DNA from: an uncultured Spirochaetales bacterium
GTDB lineage: Bacteria; Spirochaetota; Spirochaetia; Sphaerochaetales; Sphaerochaetaceae
Reading direction: 5' to 3'
Assembly: GCA_944392695.1 (NCBI GenBank)
Contig: CALXXN010000002.1
Location: forward strand, 124,001-188,000
Length of the DNA: 64,000 bases
In this document: positions 24,338 through 33,317 of the stretch, in pieces
Layout: every line of letters begins with the position of its first letter
Numbering within the stretch: position 1 is the stretch's first letter
Notes under the pieces: generated by a model
The model's database searches: none
Told to the model about the DNA's origin: nothing
The model's input: only the letters and a program-made list of their open reading frames with translations
Position numbers and translations under genes: made by a program

Positions 24338-25605
24338 GTGTTGAAGCCGTTGTCGGAGTACAGTGGGGTGATGAGGGCAAGGGCCGCATCGTGGACTACC
24401 TGGCCAAGGATGCCGAGATGGTCATCCGCTTCCAGGGTGGTGACAACGCAGGTCACACAGTCATCAACGAGCTGGGCCGTTTCGCCTTGCACATCGTCCC
24501 TTCAGGGATCTTCAACCCAGACACGATGAACATCGTCAGCGCAGGTACGGTCGTCAACTTCACGACCATGGCCGGGGAAATCAGCCATATAGAGGAGGTC
24601 TCAGGACGCAAGGTCGAGAACCTCTTCATCGACCGCCGCGCCCACCTGATCATGCCCTACCACTGCCTCCTTGACGGCGCTGAGGAGTCCAAGCGCTCAG
24701 AGGGGCAGAAGATTGGTACGACCAAGCGTGGCATAGGCCCCTGCTACAGCGACAAGGCCTCACGCATGGGCCTGCGTGCTGGAGACATCCTGGACGAGGA
24801 CTGGCTCCGGAGCCGCATCGAGCTCCTCCTGCCCAAGAAGAACCGCGACCTCGAGTACTATGGCCTCAAGACCTTCACGGTCGATGAGCTCATGGACTTG
24901 TGCAAGAGCTGGAAGGAGCGCTTTGGACAGTACATCATCGACAGCACACCTGTCGTCCGCGATGCGGTCGAGAGCGGTAGGAAGATCCTCCTCGAAGGCC
25001 AGCTTGGCATCATGAGGGACAACGACTGGGGCATCTACCCCTACACGACCAGCTCCAATCCGACTGTCGCCGGGGCCTGCAATGGTGCTGGCATCGCACC
25101 ACGCCACATCTCCCGTGTCGTCGGCGTCATCAAGGCCTACTCCACCTCCGTCGGTGGCGGCCCATACATGACAGAACTCTTCGATGAAGACGGTGCCAGG
25201 CTCCGTGAGATCGGTGGGGAGTTCGGCGCCACGACAGGACGGCCACGCCGCTGCGGCTGGCTCGACCTCGTCGCCGCCGACTACGCCTGCTGGATGAATG
25301 GTGTCACCGACCTTGCCCTGACCAAGCTTGATGTCCTCGACAGCTTCGAGAAGATCAAGGTCTGCACGGGTTACATGATTGATGGGGAGTACTACAGCCA
25401 CCTGCCTGACACGAACCTCCAGGAGAGGGCCAAGCCCATCTACGAGGAGTGGGATGGCTGGATGAGCCAGACCTCGTCATGCAAGACATGGGATGAACTT
25501 CCTGAGAAGGCCAAGGCCTACATCCTCAACATCGAGGAACGCCTGGGCACCCACATCACCTATATCTCGGTCGGACCTGAACGCGACCAGCTGATCGTCC
25601 GCTGA
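24334..25605 (+). CDS. purA: Adenylosuccinate synthetase
   Basis: 423 residues. The GTP/IMP site GDEGKGRIVDYLA is at residues about 13-25 (family pattern QWGDEGKGK), GDNAGHTV follows, and GRPRRCGWLDLVA near the C terminus is the second signature. It condenses IMP and aspartate using GTP, the first step from IMP to AMP. The ATG overlaps the upstream stop (ATGA). With hpt before and purB after, it completes an adenine-nucleotide salvage operon. Confidence 0.97.
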   Translation: MSVEAVVGVQWGDEGKGRIVDYLAKDAEMVIRFQGGDNAGHTVINELGRFALHIVPSGIFNPDTMNIVSAGTVVNFTTMAGEISHIEEVSGRKVENLFIDRRAHLIMPYHCLLDGAEESKRSEGQKIGTTKRGIGPCYSDKASRMGLRAGDILDEDWLRSRIELLLPKKNRDLEYYGLKTFTVDELMDLCKSWKERFGQYIIDSTPVVRDAVESGRKILLEGQLGIMRDNDWGIYPYTTSSNPTVAGACNGAGIAPRHISRVVGVIKAYSTSVGGGPYMTELFDEDGARLREIGGEFGATTGRPRRCGWLDLVAADYACWMNGVTDLALTKLDVLDSFEKIKVCTGYMIDGEYYSHLPDTNLQERAKPIYEEWDGWMSQTSSCKTWDELPEKAKAYILNIEERLGTHITYISVGPERDQLIVR

Positions 25606-25611
25606 AAACAA

Positions 25612-25640
25612 GGCCAGGGCTGAGCCCTGGCCCTTTCTTC
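25612..25640 (+). terminator. Hairpin between purA and purB
   Basis: GGCCAGGG/CCCTGGCC perfect 8-bp stem, loop CTGAG, then CTTTCTTC. The purB ribosome site follows within 10 bases, so it probably acts as a partial terminator or mRNA stabiliser. Confidence 0.6.
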
Positions 25641-25654
25641 CCCAGGAGGACCTC

Positions 25655-27061
25655 ATGACCAACTTCACCCACGACACTTTCATCTCCCCCTTCACCTGGC
25701 GCTACGGAAGCCAGGAGATGAGGACCATCTTCAGCGAGCGCCACAAGAGGGAGCTGCTGCGCCGCGTCTGGATCGCCCTGGCCAAGGCTGAAGCCAAGGC
25801 GGGTCTTGTGACTGATGAGCAGGTCGAGGAGCTTGAGGAACATGCCTACGACATAGACATCGAACGCGCCTCCCAGATCGAGGCTGAGATCCACCATGAC
25901 CTGATGGCTGAGATCCGGACCTATGCGGAGCAATGTCCAAAGGCCGCGCCTATCATCCACCTGGGTGCAACGAGCATGGACATCCTTGACAACATGGATG
26001 CCATCAGGCTCAAGGAAGCGCTTGTGATCATCTGCTTGAAGACAGAGGATCTCCTTTCAGCCTTCCTTGAGAAGATCGAGGCCTATGCCGATGTGCCATG
26101 CATGGCCTTCACCCACCTCCAGCCTGCAGAAGTCACGACCGTCGGCTACCGCCTATCACAGAGCGCCCAGGACCTCTTGGACGACCTCGCCGGGCTCAAG
26201 AACGTCCTTGCCTCCATCAAGGGCAAGGGTATGAAGGGTGCGGTCGGCACAGGTGCAAGCTACAAGGAACTTGTGGAAGGAAGCACCATCAACTCGATGG
26301 AACTTGAGAAGCTTGTCATGGACGAGCTTGGGCTTGAATGCTTCGATGCCGCGACGCAGATCTATACGCGCAAGCAGGACCTGTCCGTCATCGCAGCACT
26401 CTCATCACTGTGCTGCACGATGTACAAGTTCGCCGCCGACTTCCGCATCATGCAATCACCTCCCATCGGTGAGTGGTCCGAGCCCTTCGCCAAGAAGCAG
26501 GTCGGGTCGTCCGCCATGCCATTCAAGAGGAACCCGATCAACTGTGAGAAGGTCGACTCCCTCACCCGCTTCGTCTCCTCGCTCTACATGACAGCCTGGC
26601 AGAACGGCGCCACGACCTTCCTCGAGCGCACGCTGGATGACAGCGCCAACAGGCGCATCATGTTGCCAGAGGCCTTCCTCGCGACAGAAGAGGCCCTGGT
26701 CACGCTGACACGCGTCGTCAAGGGCATGGACATCCATGAGGCAGGAATCAAAAGGCTTATGGATTCCTATGGCCTTTTCAGTGCGACAGAGAAGCTGTTG
26801 ATGGAGCTGGGACGCAGGGGCGCCGACCGCCAGGAGATGCATGAGCGCATACGCGAAGCCAGCCTGGCGGCCTGGGCCGAGGTCCAGGAAGGCAGGCCCA
26901 ACCCGCTCAAGGCCGTGCTCACTGCTGATGTTGAAATAAGGAAGTACCTGGATGCTGACGGAATCGAAGCCCTGCTCGATGCCAGCGGCTATGTAGGCGA
27001 TGCGCCCCAGCGCAGCCGCCTTGTCGCCGCCAGGATCAGACAAGCACTAGGCCTGCTTTGA
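25655..27061 (+). CDS. purB: Adenylosuccinate lyase
   Basis: 468 residues. The fumarase/aspartase superfamily signature is GSSAMPFKRNPINCEKV (catalytic Ser in the flexible loop), and the general-base His region is HLGATSMDILDN; a second conserved His is in MAFTHLQPAE. It splits adenylosuccinate to AMP and fumarate, and also SAICAR in de novo synthesis. AGGAGG precedes the ATG. The last 26 bp overlap the end of the convergent DedA-like gene. Confidence 0.96.
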   Translation: MTNFTHDTFISPFTWRYGSQEMRTIFSERHKRELLRRVWIALAKAEAKAGLVTDEQVEELEEHAYDIDIERASQIEAEIHHDLMAEIRTYAEQCPKAAPIIHLGATSMDILDNMDAIRLKEALVIICLKTEDLLSAFLEKIEAYADVPCMAFTHLQPAEVTTVGYRLSQSAQDLLDDLAGLKNVLASIKGKGMKGAVGTGASYKELVEGSTINSMELEKLVMDELGLECFDAATQIYTRKQDLSVIAALSSLCCTMYKFAADFRIMQSPPIGEWSEPFAKKQVGSSAMPFKRNPINCEKVDSLTRFVSSLYMTAWQNGATTFLERTLDDSANRRIMLPEAFLATEEALVTLTRVVKGMDIHEAGIKRLMDSYGLFSATEKLLMELGRRGADRQEMHERIREASLAAWAEVQEGRPNPLKAVLTADVEIRKYLDADGIEALLDASGYVGDAPQRSRLVAARIRQALGLL

Positions 27062-27644
27062 AGAGGAAGAAGTAGATCCCCATGCGCAGGATGCGGAAGA
27101 GGCAGCAGGGAAGGACCTTCCTGCTGCTGAGCTTCACCGCTCCAGCCGCCATGCAGACCGTGGAGAACGGGATGGGTGTGAGCGTCGAGAGTATGACAAA
27201 GAGCACACCATATTTCTCAATATAGCGGCCCCATCTGTCCTTCGCCTTTCCAACCCAGCGGTCTATGAAGGGCACATGGATCAGCAGGCGTCCGATGAAG
27301 TAGCTGAGAGCACCTCCAAGGGCGCTGGCAAGACCGACGACTGGGATGACCTCATACCATGGCATGCCTGCGACTATTGGGAAGACGAAATCAGGAGAGA
27401 GGGGCAGGATCAGGGTATCGACGATGAGCACGTAGAGGAAGATCCCCACCATGCCGAAACGCTCATCGACGAAGTTGACGACCTGCTGGTAGCTGTCCGT
27501 CCCTATGTTCTTGACGACAAGGAAGAAGACGACAAAGATCAGTACTATGGGAATCAGTCCTATGCCTAGGACCTTGCCCCAGTTGATCCTGACATCATCC
27601 TTCTTACCTGGCCCATCGGTGTGGATCACGTCATCCGCCATCAT
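27036..27644 (-). CDS. DedA/VTT-domain membrane protein
   Basis: 202 residues with about five hydrophobic segments. The VTT (SNARE-associated/DedA) core is recognisable: LILPLSPDFVFPIVAGM, ALGGALSYFIGRLL, and TLTPIPFSTVCMAAGAV. Family members act as lipid scramblases or carriers, mainly for undecaprenyl phosphate. The ATG at 27644 overlaps the stop of the alaX-like gene by ATGA, with GGAGGAAG upstream. A charged N-terminal tail of about 25 residues is cytoplasmic. Confidence 0.85.
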   Translation of the reverse strand: MMADDVIHTDGPGKKDDVRINWGKVLGIGLIPIVLIFVVFFLVVKNIGTDSYQQVVNFVDERFGMVGIFLYVLIVDTLILPLSPDFVFPIVAGMPWYEVIPVVGLASALGGALSYFIGRLLIHVPFIDRWVGKAKDRWGRYIEKYGVLFVILSTLTPIPFSTVCMAAGAVKLSSRKVLPCCLFRILRMGIYFFLFKAGLVLV

Positions 27645-28759
27645 TCCACTTCCTCCCAAAGAACCCTCACAGCACCAAGCAAGGCATCGGCATCACAGTT
27701 GGCGCTCCCCTGCCATAGCGGGGTCCTTCCACCACCCTTCATGCCGAAGTGTCCATACAAGTCCTTCAGACGTTTGAAATCATCTTCACTGCCGCTGAGG
27801 AGCCAGCGCAGGCGTCCTTCTTCCACATGGACTGTGAAGAAGCGGCTTCCCGCAAGCTTCACATAGGCATCCACAGGTACTGCGGACTCGAAGACAGGCC
27901 CTTGAAGAGAGAGCGCAAGCTGGGCGATGAGCTCATCCTTGGCCCGCAAGGCCGCCTTCTGCGCCTTGGACTCCTCCACAAGGCATTCAACAGCTCCATA
28001 GACACCCTCGAAGGGAGCTGACAACAGAGCGCCGATGTCTGAAGCGAGCTGGCGTTCCTCATGACGCCGCCTGGTTGCAGCCTCACCGTAAAGCCAGATC
28101 GTCCTGACATGAGAGCGGATCTTCTCTGAAGAGAGGAAGCCGACCTCGCCGACCTCGGCCGTCGATGCCACATGGACACCACCACAGGCGATCCTGTCCA
28201 CCCCCTCGACTTCGACTATGCGTGTGAGGCCATCGACCTTGGGAGGACGCCTGAGGCCAAGGGCCAGGGCATCCTCGTGGGACAGTTCGTAAGCGCGGAC
28301 CACATGGTCCTCATGTATGGCCTTGTTGACCGCGTCCTCGACACGGTGGAGCACCTCAAGTGGGATCGAGGCCTGGTCGGTCTCTATCGTCAGGACATCT
28401 TCCCCGAGGTGGATCGAGAGCACGCCAATGCCAGCGAGGCTGTACAGGCAGCCTGCGATCATGTGCTCTGCAGTATGGGCCTTCATGAAGTGGTGGCGCC
28501 ACTGCCAGTCGATCGACATGGAGACAGCGTCTCCAACAGAAAAACCTGACACATCCGCCATGATGTGGACAGGGCCGACATCGGTCATCCTGGTGTCGGA
28601 GACAGGCTGGCCATTGATCCAGCCCCTGTCTCCAGGCTGGCCACCGCCCTCTGGGTGGAAGACCGTGTCCTCAAGGACGAGCCCGTCTGGGCGGACAGCC
28701 TTGATGATGCTGTCGAGCTCCCTCCTGTAGGGCTGTGCAAGATAAGTATACGTACTCAT
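27641..28759 (-). CDS. Alanyl-tRNA editing protein, AlaX long type
   Basis: 372 residues. It has an AlaRS-like beta-barrel (TVFHPEGGGQPGDRG) and the editing zinc site: H95-T-A-E-H99 and C192-G-G-V-H196. The C-terminal third (from about 290), with KGGGRTPLWQGS, matches the DHHA1-like oligomerisation domain of long AlaX proteins. It hydrolyses mischarged Ser-tRNA(Ala) (or Gly-tRNA(Ala)) free in the cytoplasm. No aminoacylation domain is present. It is coupled to the downstream DedA-like gene. Confidence 0.92.
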   Translation of the reverse strand: MSTYTYLAQPYRRELDSIIKAVRPDGLVLEDTVFHPEGGGQPGDRGWINGQPVSDTRMTDVGPVHIMADVSGFSVGDAVSMSIDWQWRHHFMKAHTAEHMIAGCLYSLAGIGVLSIHLGEDVLTIETDQASIPLEVLHRVEDAVNKAIHEDHVVRAYELSHEDALALGLRRPPKVDGLTRIVEVEGVDRIACGGVHVASTAEVGEVGFLSSEKIRSHVRTIWLYGEAATRRRHEERQLASDIGALLSAPFEGVYGAVECLVEESKAQKAALRAKDELIAQLALSLQGPVFESAVPVDAYVKLAGSRFFTVHVEEGRLRWLLSGSEDDFKRLKDLYGHFGMKGGGRTPLWQGSANCDADALLGAVRVLWEEVE

Positions 28760-28808
28760 GTGCTATCGAAGTGTAAAATAACAATTCAGGAGTGCACATG
28801 GCAACGGC

Positions 28809-29441
28809 CTAGCGTTTCTCCTCACCGACCATGCGTGCGACTGGAAGGCGGAGGTTGTGCCTTATCGCATAGACACGCAACAAGATGGTCAGGGCCATTG
28901 AGATGAAGAAACGCATGTAGAGCCCGCCAAGGGCGAAGTGCTCAAGCGCAATATAGGCCAGGGCTCCGAGGATCGAGGCTGTCGCGTAGAAATCAGACTT
29001 CAGGACGCTTGGGACTTCCTTGGAGAAGACATCACGCAGGACACCTCCTCCAACCGCACCGATCACACCGCAAAGGAGCTGTCCGATGACGCCTATGCCC
29101 ATTCCAGCGGCCTTCTGCACACCAATGGCCGTGAAGACACCAAGACCGATCGCATCGCAGTAGAGTATGATCCGCCAGCGCCCGACGACCCAGGGGGCGA
29201 TGAAGAAGACGACCATGCCTGTGATGGCGGAGATCAGCACATAGGAGCCGTCCTGGAAGGAGGCCACTGGCACGGCGCCAAGCAGGCAGTCGCGTACCAT
29301 TCCTCCTGCGCAACCGACTGTGATCGCGAAGACAGTGACACCAAGGAAGTCAAGGCGCTGCCTGACCCCCTTCACTCCTCCCGTGATGGCGAAGACCATC
29401 GTACCGAAGAGGTCCAGTATGTGTATGATGCTCTCCTGCAT
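28809..29441 (-). CDS. TRIC/YicG-family cation channel protein
   Basis: 210 residues, seven predicted membrane segments in two homologous halves. Each half carries the family motif: GCAGGMVRDCLLG and GAVGGGVLRDVFSKEVP. Bacterial TRIC proteins form trimeric K+-permeable channels; many genomes call them UPF0126. The location would be the inner membrane. It is single, with the trkAH genes far away. The 3' end lies 49 bp from the AlaX gene start on the same strand. Confidence 0.9.
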   Translation of the reverse strand: MQESIIHILDLFGTMVFAITGGVKGVRQRLDFLGVTVFAITVGCAGGMVRDCLLGAVPVASFQDGSYVLISAITGMVVFFIAPWVVGRWRIILYCDAIGLGVFTAIGVQKAAGMGIGVIGQLLCGVIGAVGGGVLRDVFSKEVPSVLKSDFYATASILGALAYIALEHFALGGLYMRFFISMALTILLRVYAIRHNLRLPVARMVGEEKR

Positions 29442-29752
29442 GGCAGATGCATACTAGCAGAAGAAGGTGCTTGTTTACAGTCCCATGCAGGATCATGAGG
29501 CACAAAAACATGAGGACTTCACTTGTATTCCCCTAGCATCTGATTCATAGTGGACACCCGTGCGACATTGCCCATCGAAACGCCCCGTCCATCCTTTTCT
29601 GATACCCTTTGGAAAAAACAGTCACTTCCGAAATATGGCGGTGGAACCATCGTCCCGAAGCTGGAATGTGAGTCATGAACTGATTTCTATCAGAGAATCG
29701 GCAAGAGGACTCCATCCTCTTCAGGGTGGAGATGAATTGCCGCAGATTCATA
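29442..29752. other. Gene-free region with a probable old IS right end
   Basis: No intact gene. An 8-bp stem CTCCATCC/GGGTGGAG (one T-G pair, loop TCTTCA, about 29710-29731) followed by ATGAATTGC resembles a right-end hairpin of an IS200/IS605-type element. The plus frame before it (from about 29640 to 29760) is open and could be the eroded C-terminal end of another TnpB. Both readings are tentative. Confidence 0.35.
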
Positions 29753-29781
29753 TTGGATAATCTAATCAGCTGTGGTATAAT
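29753..29781 (+). promoter_or_regulatory. tnpB promoter
   Basis: TTGGAT, 17 bases, and a perfect extended -10 (TGG-TATAAT at 29773-29781). The ATG at 29787 starts five bases after the -10 box, so the transcript would be leaderless, or translation starts further in. Confidence 0.6.
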
Positions 29782-29786
29782 GAATT

Positions 29787-31121
29787 ATGGATGAATCGGC
29801 ACGCATCGTGAAGAACAACGCCATCAAGGAGCACGGCAAGGAGACCCGTATCCGTCATGCGTCGATGCGTCCGCTCTGTGTGGATCTGAAACTCGATCTC
29901 AAGTGCCTGAACAGGAGTGAGCAGGAGAAGCTATGGCACTACTTCACACAGTGCCGCTGGCTGTGCAACCACCTCATCTCACTTCCAGAGTCCGATTTCA
30001 AATCCTTTGATACCAAGACCAGGACAATCACATCCCTCGACAAGGACGGCAATCCTGTCGAGCGCCAGCTCACCATGCCAGCCAAGTTCATACAGTCGGT
30101 GTATTCATCCCTCAAGCGTGACATGGCCTCCCTTGCCGCGAAACGTAGGAAGACAGGAAAGAAGAACGGCAAGCTGAAGTTCAGAAGTGGATACAATGCG
30201 ATAGAACTCAACCAGTACAGGGATACGCACTGGATCTGCCATGGCGACGAGGGTGACAGGAACGGGAAATATAGGAACACGGTCCACATCTCGGGAATAA
30301 ATCGGCCAATAAGGGTGTTCGGAATGGAGCAGGTTCCTGACAATGCGGAGTTTGCCAATGCAAAACTCATCAAGAGGCCGTCAGGGATATATCTCATGCT
30401 CACTTGCTATGTTCCGAAAGGTGGAGACAATGCCATCCAGGAGCATAAGCCCCCAGTCGGCCTCGACTTCGGCATCAAGACCACGATAACGACCTCCGAA
30501 GGGGAGAAGTACGACATAACAGTCCGAGAACCGGGACGCCTCAAGGGCCTGCAGAAGAAGCTCGCCCGCCAGATGAAGGGCTCCAGGGGCTGGCATGACA
30601 CGAGGCATCTCATCAGGAGGGAGTACGAGAGGCTCGCCAACAGGCGGCGGGCAAAGGCCAACCAGGCATACCATGACATCACAAAAGGGAGGAAGCTCAT
30701 CGTCATCCAGGATGAGAGCATCGCAGGATGGCACAAGGGGCTCTTCGGCAGGCAGGTGCAGAACAGCGCGCTTGGAACGCTGAAGGGCAAGCTGATGTCC
30801 AATCCGAATGTGCTTGTCGTAGACAGGATCTTCCCGTCGACGAAGATGTGCCCGAGCTGTGGAGCCATCAATGAAGGCATCACGCTCTCAGACAGGGTGT
30901 TCGCATGCGGGTGCGGGTACGCTGAGGACCGTGATGTCAAGGCTGCGAAGACACTGCTTCTTGCAGGAGAGCATGAAATGTCCTGCATCCGTGCGGAACA
31001 CACGGATCCTCCGGAGGAGCGGACGTCAGGCTTCCATACCTCGTATGAGATATGGAAGCAGTCTGCGAGACGCCCTGGAAAGGGAAAGAGCCCGGAAGCT
31101 CCATCCTCAAGCGTCAGCTAA
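29787..31121 (+). CDS. tnpB: TnpB RNA-guided endonuclease (transposon-encoded)
   Basis: 444 residues. The RuvC carboxylates are intact: Asp227 in GLDFGIK, Glu310 in VIQDES, Asp383 in DRDVKAA (the usual NAA is KAA here). A zinc ribbon lies between the last two motifs: CPSCG at 355 and CGCG at 374. The N-terminal WED/REC part has the TnpB pattern EQEKLWHYFTQCRWLCNHL. The family cuts DNA using an omega RNA from its own 3' end. Start is uncertain: ATG 29787 gives a leaderless mRNA; ATG 29865 would start at MRPLCVD, closer to the usual TnpB beginning. The last 45 codons overlap the predicted omega RNA. Confidence 0.93.
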   Translation: MDESARIVKNNAIKEHGKETRIRHASMRPLCVDLKLDLKCLNRSEQEKLWHYFTQCRWLCNHLISLPESDFKSFDTKTRTITSLDKDGNPVERQLTMPAKFIQSVYSSLKRDMASLAAKRRKTGKKNGKLKFRSGYNAIELNQYRDTHWICHGDEGDRNGKYRNTVHISGINRPIRVFGMEQVPDNAEFANAKLIKRPSGIYLMLTCYVPKGGDNAIQEHKPPVGLDFGIKTTITTSEGEKYDITVREPGRLKGLQKKLARQMKGSRGWHDTRHLIRREYERLANRRRAKANQAYHDITKGRKLIVIQDESIAGWHKGLFGRQVQNSALGTLKGKLMSNPNVLVVDRIFPSTKMCPSCGAINEGITLSDRVFACGCGYAEDRDVKAAKTLLLAGEHEMSCIRAEHTDPPEERTSGFHTSYEIWKQSARRPGKGKSPEAPSSSVS

Positions 31122-31156
31122 GATGGAGTGGTTCACTACATTTACAACATGTCCCC
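30987..31156 (+). ncRNA. Predicted omega RNA scaffold and guide
   Basis: Four successive hairpins overlap the tnpB 3' end: ATCCGTG/CACGGAT (30987-31007), CCTCCGGAGG (31008-31017), CTTCCATA/TATGGAAG with inner CTC/GAG (31031-31058), and CTCCATC/GATGGAG (31099-31128). The scaffold should end at TGGTTCAC (31129-31136), with the guide taken from the first bases of flanking DNA, about 31137-31156. Confidence 0.65.
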
Positions 31157-31308
31157 CGCCGGACAACCATGCGGGAAAACGCGACAAGCCAATCCTACCA
31201 AGCAGGATAAGTCAGAGAATAAGCAAGAATCCCGGGCATGAAAGCCCTGTCAGCATCTTGCCATTAGGCAAGAGAGTTGTCATTTTTCTCCTTTGGAGGC
31301 AGGAAAAG

Positions 31309-31893
31309 ATGTCAAAGATAAGATCCGCATGGGAGATCGCCCTTGAGAAGACCGAGGGCATAGAGGTGGACAAGGACAGGATCCGCCACGAAGAGGACCT
31401 CAGGAAGGCACGTGAGCTTGTGGGACGCTTCCTGAGCGACGATGAACCAATAAGCACAGCAGAGCTGGAGGAAGGCTACAAGGCCCTTCCCGCCAAGGAG
31501 GCGCATGAGGGTGTCGTGATGAGCGTGATGCAGAACCTGGTGCTCAACATCGACCCTGTCAGTGATGAGCGTTACGCCAAGCTGCGCACGCTGGCTTCCC
31601 TCGCATCCAAGGGCAGCCAGGAAGCCCTTGCGCTCTTCGACCAGGTCACAGCCTTCCTCAAGCAGTATCCTGAGCACCGCAAGCAGCTCTTCGAGCAGCT
31701 GAAGCAGCGCTTCGCACCTGCCATGCAGCAGAAGAGCGAGGAGATGAGGCAGCGCTATGGCCAGGATGTGGCCCTCTCCGCAGAGCGTGATCCTGAGTTC
31801 ATCAAGCTCGCACAGCAGCAGCTCGACAAGCTGGCAGCCCAGTATGAGGAGAACCTGGCTGAGGCAAAGAAGGAGCTTGAGGACCTGCTGTAA
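31309..31893 (+). CDS. Conserved helical protein of unknown function
   Basis: 194 residues, almost entirely charged amphipathic helix, no signal peptide or membrane segment. The C-terminal 70 residues (QQKSEEMRQRYGQ to AKKELEDLL) look like a coiled coil. It resembles a spirochaete-restricted family of uncharacterised cytoplasmic proteins beginning MSKIRSAWE; I do not know a function. GGAGG at 31295-31299 precedes the ATG, and a CTTGCC-ATTA-GGCAAG hairpin (31257-31272) lies in the leader. It is followed 56 bp later by cca. Confidence 0.7.
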   Translation: MSKIRSAWEIALEKTEGIEVDKDRIRHEEDLRKARELVGRFLSDDEPISTAELEEGYKALPAKEAHEGVVMSVMQNLVLNIDPVSDERYAKLRTLASLASKGSQEALALFDQVTAFLKQYPEHRKQLFEQLKQRFAPAMQQKSEEMRQRYGQDVALSAERDPEFIKLAQQQLDKLAAQYEENLAEAKKELEDLL

Positions 31894-31949
31894 GACACAA
31901 GACCGCACGGCTTGTCTTGCTCGCTGTTTTGAGGCAGACTCAGTCAGGC

Positions 31950-33317
31950 ATGGAAGAAAGGACCTACCCTCTGAATGAGGACATCAAGGCGCTTGGAAGG
32001 ATTTTCGCCAAGCATGGTTACAAGCTCTACCTTGTAGGAGGGGCTGTCAGGGACTACCTGCTTGGCAGGCAGAACGATGACTATGACTTCACGACAGACG
32101 CCCGTCCCGAGGAGGTCATGGCCCTCTTCCCCCATCATGTGATCCCCACAGGCTTGCAACATGGCACTGTGACGGTCCGTTTCAGGAAGCAGGGCTACGA
32201 GGTGACCACCTTCCGTGCGGAGGAAGGTTATTCAGACTCCCGCCACCCTGACAAGGTCGTCTTCGTACGCGACCTGGCAGGGGACCTTGGACGCAGGGAC
32301 TTCACGATCAACGCCTTCGCCGCAGACTGCACCACAGGCTTGATCACCGACCTCCATGGTGGTTTCGAAGACCTCTCCAATGGCTTGGTCAGGGCTATTG
32401 GCAAGCCAACTGAGCGCTTTACGGAAGATGCCTTGAGGATGCTCAGGGCCTGCCGTTTCGCCTCAAGGCTTGGTTTCACGCTTGAGGAAGGGACCTTCGA
32501 GGCCATGAAGGCCCTCTCAGGCAACATTACGAAGATTTCAGCGGAGAGGATACGCGAGGAGCTTTTCAAGACATTGATGGGTCCAAGCCCCTCACGTGGT
32601 GTCGAACTGATGAGGCAGGGAGGGCTCCTGGAGCACATCCTGCCGGAGCTCATGCCGTGCATAGGTGTTGGACAAGGAGGGAGGCACAGGCTGGATGTCT
32701 ACCAGCACAGCCTTGCGGCCTTGGATGCGGCCGCAGACATGGGCTGCCGTCTCGAAGTCAGGTTCGCCGCGCTGATGCATGATGCAGGCAAGCCTGGCTG
32801 CCGCCGTCCTGCCGGGGATGACCGTTACAGCTTCCATGGCCATGCTGATGCCTCGGCACGCATTGTTGATGAAGTCATGCAGCGGCTGCGCTGCTCGAAT
32901 GAGGAGCGCAGACTCTGCGTCCTGCTCGTCAAGGAGCACATGTTCAACTACAGCCATGAGTGGAGTGATGGTGCCGTGAGGCGTTTCATCGCCAAGGTCG
33001 GAGTCCCCAACATCCCCCTGCTCTTCCAACTGAGGAAGGCAGATGAGGCATCGATCGATGTCAGCCACAGCCCGGAGGATAGCCTCGAAGCCTTCCAGGC
33101 GAGGATAGACGCCGAGATCCAGAAGAAGAGCGCGTTGAGCCTGAAGGACCTGGCGGTCAATGGCGCCTCGCTTGCCGCCATAGGCGTGCCCAAGGGCCCC
33201 ATCATGGGCAAGGTGCTCTCCCACCTGCTCGACCTCGTGCTCGAAGATTCCTCACTCAATGAGGAGGGCATCCTCCTTGACAGGGCCAGGGACTACCTGG
33301 CCTCCTGTGGCCAGTAG
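31950..33317 (+). CDS. cca: CCA tRNA nucleotidyltransferase with HD domain
   Basis: 455 residues, class II CCA-adding/poly(A) polymerase family. The head has LVGGAVRDYLLG and the metal-binding DYDFTTDA; RRDFTINAFA and the neck motif EDALRMLRACRFASRLGF follow. A C-terminal HD domain (FAALMHDAGKP) adds phosphatase/phosphodiesterase capacity. It adds or repairs the 3' CCA of tRNA. ATG 31950 is chosen; an in-frame TTG at 31917 is less likely. The final 25 bp overlap the end of the convergent rfbB gene. Confidence 0.92.
   Translation: MEERTYPLNEDIKALGRIFAKHGYKLYLVGGAVRDYLLGRQNDDYDFTTDARPEEVMALFPHHVIPTGLQHGTVTVRFRKQGYEVTTFRAEEGYSDSRHPDKVVFVRDLAGDLGRRDFTINAFAADCTTGLITDLHGGFEDLSNGLVRAIGKPTERFTEDALRMLRACRFASRLGFTLEEGTFEAMKALSGNITKISAERIREELFKTLMGPSPSRGVELMRQGGLLEHILPELMPCIGVGQGGRHRLDVYQHSLAALDAAADMGCRLEVRFAALMHDAGKPGCRRPAGDDRYSFHGHADASARIVDEVMQRLRCSNEERRLCVLLVKEHMFNYSHEWSDGAVRRFIAKVGVPNIPLLFQLRKADEASIDVSHSPEDSLEAFQARIDAEIQKKSALSLKDLAVNGASLAAIGVPKGPIMGKVLSHLLDLVLEDSSLNEEGILLDRARDYLASCGQ

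Larger units (their letters stand above)
29753..31136 (+). mobile_element. TnpB-only IS200/IS605-group element
   Basis: A tnpB gene followed by a typical right end: hairpin 31099-31128 and the sequence TGGTTCAC ending at 31136. No tnpA is present, so it must be moved by a transposase acting in trans. The left boundary is not certain; an imperfect palindrome at about 29752-29766 may mark it. Confidence 0.6.

Noticed and set aside
29545-29751. 68-codon minus-strand frame upstream of tnpB
   Set aside because: It runs through the IS-like hairpin, has no ribosome site and no family resemblance.
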